Part shown: in pieces, positions 45,062 through 45,101 of the stretch
Numbering within the stretch: position 1 is the stretch's first letter
Layout of the letters: every line of letters starts with the position of its first letter
Source: Campylobacteraceae bacterium
GTDB taxonomy: Bacteria > Campylobacterota > Campylobacteria > Campylobacterales > Sulfurospirillaceae
DNA length: 45,101 bases
NCBI GenBank assembly: GCA_027050775.1
Contig: JALUBH010000047.1
Location: 1-45,101, forward strand
Reading direction: 5' to 3'
The notes under the pieces: generated by a model
The model's input: only the letters and a program-made list of their open reading frames with translations
What the model was told of the DNA's origin: nothing
Database searches by the model: none
Made by a program: the position numbers and the translations under genes

Positions 45062-45101
45062 ACTATTTTGGTAAGGTGGCACGATTTAGCGCCAAGAGTA
45101 T

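Overview
The window is an AT-rich chromosomal segment around the replication origin of a Campylobacterota (Epsilonproteobacteria) bacterium, most like the free-living sulfur-metabolising groups (Sulfurimonas, Sulfurovum and relatives). The clues are the order ruvC-oriC-dnaA-oriC-dnaN-gyrB, DnaA boxes with a TTCAC core, a ThyX thymidylate synthase, sigma-54 flagellar promoters of the GGAA-N8-GC form, a histidine kinase with the H-box AHQWRQP that is frequent in this phylum, and a Psr-type polysulfide/thiosulfate reductase. Genus level is an inference. No gene-free stretch exceeds 300 bases.

Layout. 1-1316: Bax-inhibitor-1-like membrane protein and a small exported cytochrome-c-like protein that lacks a haem motif. 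1419-5714 (minus): three-subunit molybdopterin oxidoreductase (PsrABC type). 5954-6649 (minus): BioC-like methyltransferase. 6842-10884: housekeeping run secG, polysaccharide deacetylase, frr, pyrE, RDD protein, MFS transporter, facing fliL. 11482-13849: tpx facing typA. 14037-19463: flagellar hook block fliK, flgD, FlgE paralogue, flgE, with two sigma-54 promoters. 19503-20574: thyX facing ruvC. 20580-22131: a bipartite origin around dnaA. 22189-28582: dnaN, gyrB, a degenerate GGDEF-EAL protein, queF and an HD-domain protein, tightly packed. 28586-28688 (minus): SRP RNA, divergent from an AspT/YidE-type transporter.

30350-32782: bacteriohaemerythrin, an unrecognised protein, a 2-Cys peroxiredoxin divergent from a PerR/Fur-type regulator, and tRNA-Ser(GGA). 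32926-35637: molybdate uptake operon modA-TOBE-modB-modC behind a ModE-type operator; it can supply the molybdenum needed by the Psr enzyme. 35685-37453 (minus): SYLF lipoprotein-like protein, an unrecognised protein, and a disturbed locus in which the 5' end of a sensor-kinase-like gene runs out of frame into a c-type cytochrome. 37569-45061: an overlapping signalling operon: REC-PAS-PilZ protein, di-iron ODP-like metallo-beta-lactamase-fold protein, substrate-binding lipoprotein, histidine kinase, REC-HD-GYP protein with a dead GGDEF domain, then a D-alanine aminotransferase.

Most notable points: (1) the compact operon linking an oxygen-type di-iron sensor, a solute-binding lipoprotein, a two-component kinase and c-di-GMP reading and hydrolysis; (2) a strongly over-represented palindrome CTACATGTAG, four copies of which lie in unrelated genes in the same reading frame; (3) the kinase/cytochrome junction; (4) the origin architecture; (5) two matched sigma-54 promoters; (6) a perfect 22-bp palindrome between the SRP RNA and transporter promoters.
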